From Tectiglobus sp965223355 (GTDB taxonomy: Bacteria; Pseudomonadota; Alphaproteobacteria; Rhizobiales; Hyphomicrobiaceae), in NCBI GenBank assembly GCA_965223355.1, contig CBDCWE010000003.1:310001-374000 (forward strand): 64,000 nt of DNA, in the 5' to 3' direction. Positions 60,645 to 64,000 of this stretch are shown here, one piece after another. Made by a program: the position numbers and the translations under genes. Positions within the stretch are counted from its first letter, which is position 1; each line of letters begins with the position of its first letter. Under the pieces are notes generated by a model. That model made no database searches. It was not told where the DNA came from and saw only the letters and a program-made list of their open reading frames with translations.

Positions 60645-63107
60645 GTGAGCACGGATCAAGCGAGGATGAAGTTGCCGACGGCGGCGCGGGTGGTCATCGT
60701 CGGCGGTGGCGTCATGGGCTGCGGGCTTGCCTATCATCTGGCGCATGAAGGCTGGAGCGATGTGGTCCTGCTTGAGAAAGCCGAACTCACCTCGGGCTCG
60801 ACCTGGCACGCGGCCGGCCAGATCACGCACTCGACGTCGAGCTTCGGCCTTGGCAAATGCGTCGACTACAACATCGGGCTTTATTCCGGAGCCCTGGAAC
60901 GGGAGACCGGTCAATCGGTAACATGGCACGGCTGCGGGTCGCTTCGGCTGGCCTATAGCGAACATGAAATGGACTGGTTGCGCCAGACTACGTGCGTTGG
61001 CGCGGCCCTCGGGTTCCGGATGGAGCTCGTAAGCCCCGCGCGAATTCGCGAATTGCATCCGTTCTACAATCTCGACGGCGTGACGGGCGCTTTGCACACG
61101 CCCGACGATGGCCACGTTGACCCGTCCGGAGTGACGCAGGCTCTGGCCATCGGCGCGCGCCAGCTTGGCGCCAACATCATCCGACGCTGCCGCGCCACCA
61201 ACATCGTGCAGTTGGCGAGCGGCGAATGGCGGGTATCGACCGAGTACGGCGATATCGTTTGTCAGCACGTGGTCAACGCCGGCGGCACCTATGCGCGCCA
61301 AATCGGCGAGTGGTCGGGGCTCACGCTGGCGATGACATCAATGAGCCACCACTATCTGGTCACCGACACGGTGCCGGAGTTTCTGGAACTTGATAAAGAG
61401 CTGCCGGTGGTGCGCGACGATCGGCTCGTGTCCGGTTATGTGCGCATGGAACAAAAGTCCGCCCTGATCGGCATCTATGAAAAGGTCAATCCCAATCCGG
61501 TATGGATCGACCATTGCCCGTGGGATGCCGAGAACGAACTTTTCGAAGCCGACTATGAGCGCATCATGCCGTGGCTCGAAAATGCCATGGACCGGATGCC
61601 GATCTTGGCTGAACTTGGCATCAAACGCGAAGTGCACGGTGCGATCTCGCATCCGCCGGACGGCAATCCGCTCATTGGTCCCGCTCCCGGTGCCCGCAAC
61701 TACTGGTGTTGCTGTGGCACGCAGATCGGCATTGGCTGGGGGCCGGGGCTGACCCGTGAGCTGGCACGCTGGATGGTGCACGGCGCCGCCGACATTTCGA
61801 TGCGCGAGTTTGATCCGCGCCGCTTCGGTCGCTATGCAACCAAGGACTGGCAGGTGATCAAGGCCAAGGAAGACTATTGCCTTCGCCACGAAATTCCCTT
61901 TCCCCATTTCAACCGCCTCGATGGCCGCCCGGTCAAGCCAAGCCCGCTTTACGAGCGCCTCAAGGCCAAGGGCGCCGTCTTTGAGGAGGTTTACGGTCAC
62001 GAACGCCCGCGCTGGTTTGCGCGTGATGGCGTTGCGCAGGAAGATCACTATTCGTTCCGCCGCACCGCGGTGCATGACATGGTCGCCCACGAGGTCCAAG
62101 CCGTGCGCGAGCGCGTCGCGCTGATGGACATTTCGGCGTTTTCCAAGGTCGAGTTGGTTGGTCCGGACGCCGCCGCGATGCTCGATCGCCTGGTCGCCAA
62201 CCGGTTGGCGAAGTCCGTCGGCGGCATCACACTGACGCACATCCTCAATCGGCGCGGGCGCATCGAGTTGGAGTTGACCGTTGTGCGCATGGCGGCGGAC
62301 CGGTTCTATCTCGTGTGTGCCGCGTTCTTCGAGCAACGCCTGATCGACCATCTCAATCATCATCGCAACGGCGCCGACGCCGAAGTGATCAACCGCTCCA
62401 ACGACTGGTCGGCGATCGCGCTGCAAGGCCCGAAATCGCGCGCCGTGCTCGGTGCCGCGACATCTGCTGTGCTCGACAATGCCAGTTTCAGGTGGCTCTC
62501 GGCACGGGAGATCGACATCGCCGGCCACCGGATGTGGGCGTTGCGGCTGTCCTATGCCGGCGAACTGGGCTGGGAAATTCATGGCCGCCGCGAACACATG
62601 CTCGCGGTTTACGATGCGCTGTGGGCGGCCGGCGAAGCGCACGCCATTGCAGACTACGGTTCATTTGCCATGAACGCGATGCGGATGGAAAAGGCCTTCA
62701 AGGGCGCCGGCGAATTGACCAACGAGGTGACCCTGGCGGAAGCCGACGTGATGCGGTTCGTCAAGTTGGACAAGGGCGAATTCCTCGGCAAGGCTGAAAC
62801 CGCGGCCAGCGCTGCCGGCACGCTTGCCTGGATTTGCGCCTATCTCGAAATCGAGGCCGACGGTGACGTCGACGGCAATGGCTCTGAAGCTGTGTTGTGC
62901 GGCGGCCAACCGGTGGGGCTGACAAGCTCGCTCGCCTACGGCCACACGGTCGGCAAGATCCTCGCCTTCGCCTATGTCAGGCCGGAAGCCGCCGTACCGG
63001 GCACCGAAGTCGACGTTGTGCTGCTCGGTGAACCGCGTAAGGGACGGATCCTCGGCCAACCGGCCTACGACCCGGCCAGCCTGCGGCCAAGGGCAGATGC
63101 ATCATGA
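60645..63107 (+). CDS. FAD-dependent oxidoreductase/GcvT fusion, dimethylglycine- or sarcosine-dehydrogenase family
   Basis: A GTG at 60645 follows GAGAGGA at six bases and gives 820 residues. The N-terminal DAO domain (about 10-380) has VVIVGGGVMGCGLAYHLAHE and SGSTWHAAGQITHSTSSFGL, in which the histidine aligns with the FAD-linked histidine of dimethylglycine dehydrogenase. A linker domain (FAO_M, about 380-440) is followed by an aminomethyltransferase fold (about 440-810: MDISAFSKVELVGPDA, then ELGWEIHGRREHMLAVYDAL). The product would oxidatively demethylate an N-methyl amino acid and pass the one-carbon unit to tetrahydrofolate. Its TGA overlaps the next ATG. Confidence 0.9.
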   Translation: MSTDQARMKLPTAARVVIVGGGVMGCGLAYHLAHEGWSDVVLLEKAELTSGSTWHAAGQITHSTSSFGLGKCVDYNIGLYSGALERETGQSVTWHGCGSLRLAYSEHEMDWLRQTTCVGAALGFRMELVSPARIRELHPFYNLDGVTGALHTPDDGHVDPSGVTQALAIGARQLGANIIRRCRATNIVQLASGEWRVSTEYGDIVCQHVVNAGGTYARQIGEWSGLTLAMTSMSHHYLVTDTVPEFLELDKELPVVRDDRLVSGYVRMEQKSALIGIYEKVNPNPVWIDHCPWDAENELFEADYERIMPWLENAMDRMPILAELGIKREVHGAISHPPDGNPLIGPAPGARNYWCCCGTQIGIGWGPGLTRELARWMVHGAADISMREFDPRRFGRYATKDWQVIKAKEDYCLRHEIPFPHFNRLDGRPVKPSPLYERLKAKGAVFEEVYGHERPRWFARDGVAQEDHYSFRRTAVHDMVAHEVQAVRERVALMDISAFSKVELVGPDAAAMLDRLVANRLAKSVGGITLTHILNRRGRIELELTVVRMAADRFYLVCAAFFEQRLIDHLNHHRNGADAEVINRSNDWSAIALQGPKSRAVLGAATSAVLDNASFRWLSAREIDIAGHRMWALRLSYAGELGWEIHGRREHMLAVYDALWAAGEAHAIADYGSFAMNAMRMEKAFKGAGELTNEVTLAEADVMRFVKLDKGEFLGKAETAASAAGTLAWICAYLEIEADGDVDGNGSEAVLCGGQPVGLTSSLAYGHTVGKILAFAYVRPEAAVPGTEVDVVLLGEPRKGRILGQPAYDPASLRPRADAS

Positions 63108-64000
63108 GCACGCGTTACCAAATACCTGCGACGATGGCCGCCATGGTCCTGACGGGGCATGGCGACCTCGACAAGCTGGTTTGGCACGACGACTGGCCGA
63201 CGCCGAGGCCGGCGGCGGGCGAAGTCCTCATCAAGGTTCATGCCTGCGGCCTCAACAACACCGACGTCAACACGCGAACCGCCTGGTATTCGAAGGGCGT
63301 CAGCGATGAAACAACGGGTGGCGCGTTCGAGACCGCGCAAGCCGACGATGCAACGTGGGGTGGCGCTGCGATCACCTTTCCGCGCATTCAAGGCGCCGAC
63401 GTTGCCGGCACGGTCGTGGCCGTCGGCCAAGGTGTGGACGACGCGATGATCGGCAAGCGGGTGCTCATCGATACCTGGCTGCGTGATTGGAATGATCCCC
63501 TGAACTTCGACAAGTGCGGCTATTTCGGCTCCGAATGCGATGGTGGATTTGCCGCCTACACGAAAACTGACCACCGCAATGTTCATGCCGTCGAGAGCGG
63601 TCTGACCAGCGCCGAACTGGCAACCTTCGCGACGGCCTATATCACGGCCGAAAACATGCTGAACCGCGCCAACGTCGGCAGCGGCGACCGCGTCCTGATC
63701 CCGGGCGCATCCGGCGGCGTCGGCTCGGCCTTGATCCAACTCGCCAAGCGGCGTGGGGCGCTAACAATCGCAATGGCAAGCGCAGCCAAGCACGATCAGC
63801 TTCGCGCCCTCGAACCGACGGCGATGCTGCCGCGCGCACCGGTTGATCTGACGGCCGCGCTCAAGGCGGCGACCGGTCAGGAAACTGTCACGGTGGTCGC
63901 CGATGTGGTGGGCGGCAAATCCTGGCCGGCGCTGATCGACGTGCTGGCGCGTGGCGGGCGCTATACCTGTGCCGGGGCGATTGCCGGGCCGATGGTGGAC
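63104..64000 (+). CDS. Zinc-containing/MDR-type alcohol dehydrogenase family protein, cut by window edge
   Basis: The ATG overlaps the previous stop by four bases (ATGA). The frame is open to the window end (299 residues seen). The MDR layout is clear: GroES-like domain with GEVLIKVHACGLNNTDVNTR and PRIQGADVAGTVVAVGQGVD, then the Rossmann domain with VLIPGASGGVGSALIQLAKR. The GASGGVG wording and lack of the structural zinc cysteines favour the quinone-oxidoreductase branch. Translational coupling to the FAD-GcvT enzyme puts it in the same pathway, perhaps on an aldehyde or carbonyl product. Confidence 0.9.
   Translation, partial: MSTRYQIPATMAAMVLTGHGDLDKLVWHDDWPTPRPAAGEVLIKVHACGLNNTDVNTRTAWYSKGVSDETTGGAFETAQADDATWGGAAITFPRIQGADVAGTVVAVGQGVDDAMIGKRVLIDTWLRDWNDPLNFDKCGYFGSECDGGFAAYTKTDHRNVHAVESGLTSAELATFATAYITAENMLNRANVGSGDRVLIPGASGGVGSALIQLAKRRGALTIAMASAAKHDQLRALEPTAMLPRAPVDLTAALKAATGQETVTVVADVVGGKSWPALIDVLARGGRYTCAGAIAGPMVD

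Noticed and set aside
1..64000. tRNA, rRNA, prophage or plasmid origin genes
   Set aside because: No T-loop-like GTTCGAATC signatures with CCA ends, rRNA blocks, phage structural genes or replication initiator genes were seen by eye.

Overview
The window reads as a chromosomal segment of a GC-rich (roughly 60 % G+C) alphaproteobacterium. Pointers are the codon use, the style of the gene families (type-2 ArgC, coxMSL-ordered molybdenum hydroxylase, ybbA/tesA pair, DUF533 protein, Flp pilin, RlpA, ligase-associated exonuclease) and many GTG starts. I cannot place it to genus. No rRNA, tRNA, CRISPR array or phage gene was seen.

Layout. 0-9 kb: truncated ABC ATPase divergent from a TesA-type esterase, three L,D-transpeptidases (two in tandem), a crotonase, a class I photolyase and a TPR protein. 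9-19.3 kb: tartrate/D-malate dehydrogenase-type enzyme; a minus-strand run of RND adaptor, RND pump and intradiol dioxygenase; a three-subunit molybdenum hydroxylase operon. 19.4-25.7 kb: a degraded zone with an orphan MBL-fold exonuclease, IS1595, ISL3 and IS630 remnants, an IS200 copy, a frameshifted LysE gene and an IclR relic. 25.7-38.6 kb: PEP carboxylase, an unidentified P-loop protein, RlmH, ArgC, a HAD phosphatase, RlpA, a DUF533 protein, a DAO-type oxidase and a TolC-family lipoprotein. 39.2-49.3 kb: a compact crotonase/VOC/CoA-binding/diheme-peroxidase operon, CreD, a ThDP enzyme cluster, small secreted and pilin genes, and a 3-methyladenine glycosylase. 50-64 kb: MFS carrier, LLM flavin enzyme, CnbZ-like deaminase, a complete livKGFHM uptake operon, and a Rieske oxygenase/RpiR regulator/FAD-GcvT enzyme/MDR reductase group that looks like a methylated-amine (betaine-type) catabolic module.

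The most unusual content is non-coding. (1) A dispersed 133-bp element made of two hairpins, flanked by a TA duplication inside CTAG. One copy interrupts an IS630 transposase, and removing it restores the reading frame exactly, which marks it as an IS630-type MITE. Four copies sit on the TAG stop codon of a gene and rebuild that stop. (2) A mosaic of five consecutive perfect hairpins, about 125 bp, is present in both orientations with partial and decayed copies. (3) Several gene edges carry short tandem duplications of 9-17 bp. These repeats fill most of the longer gene-free gaps.
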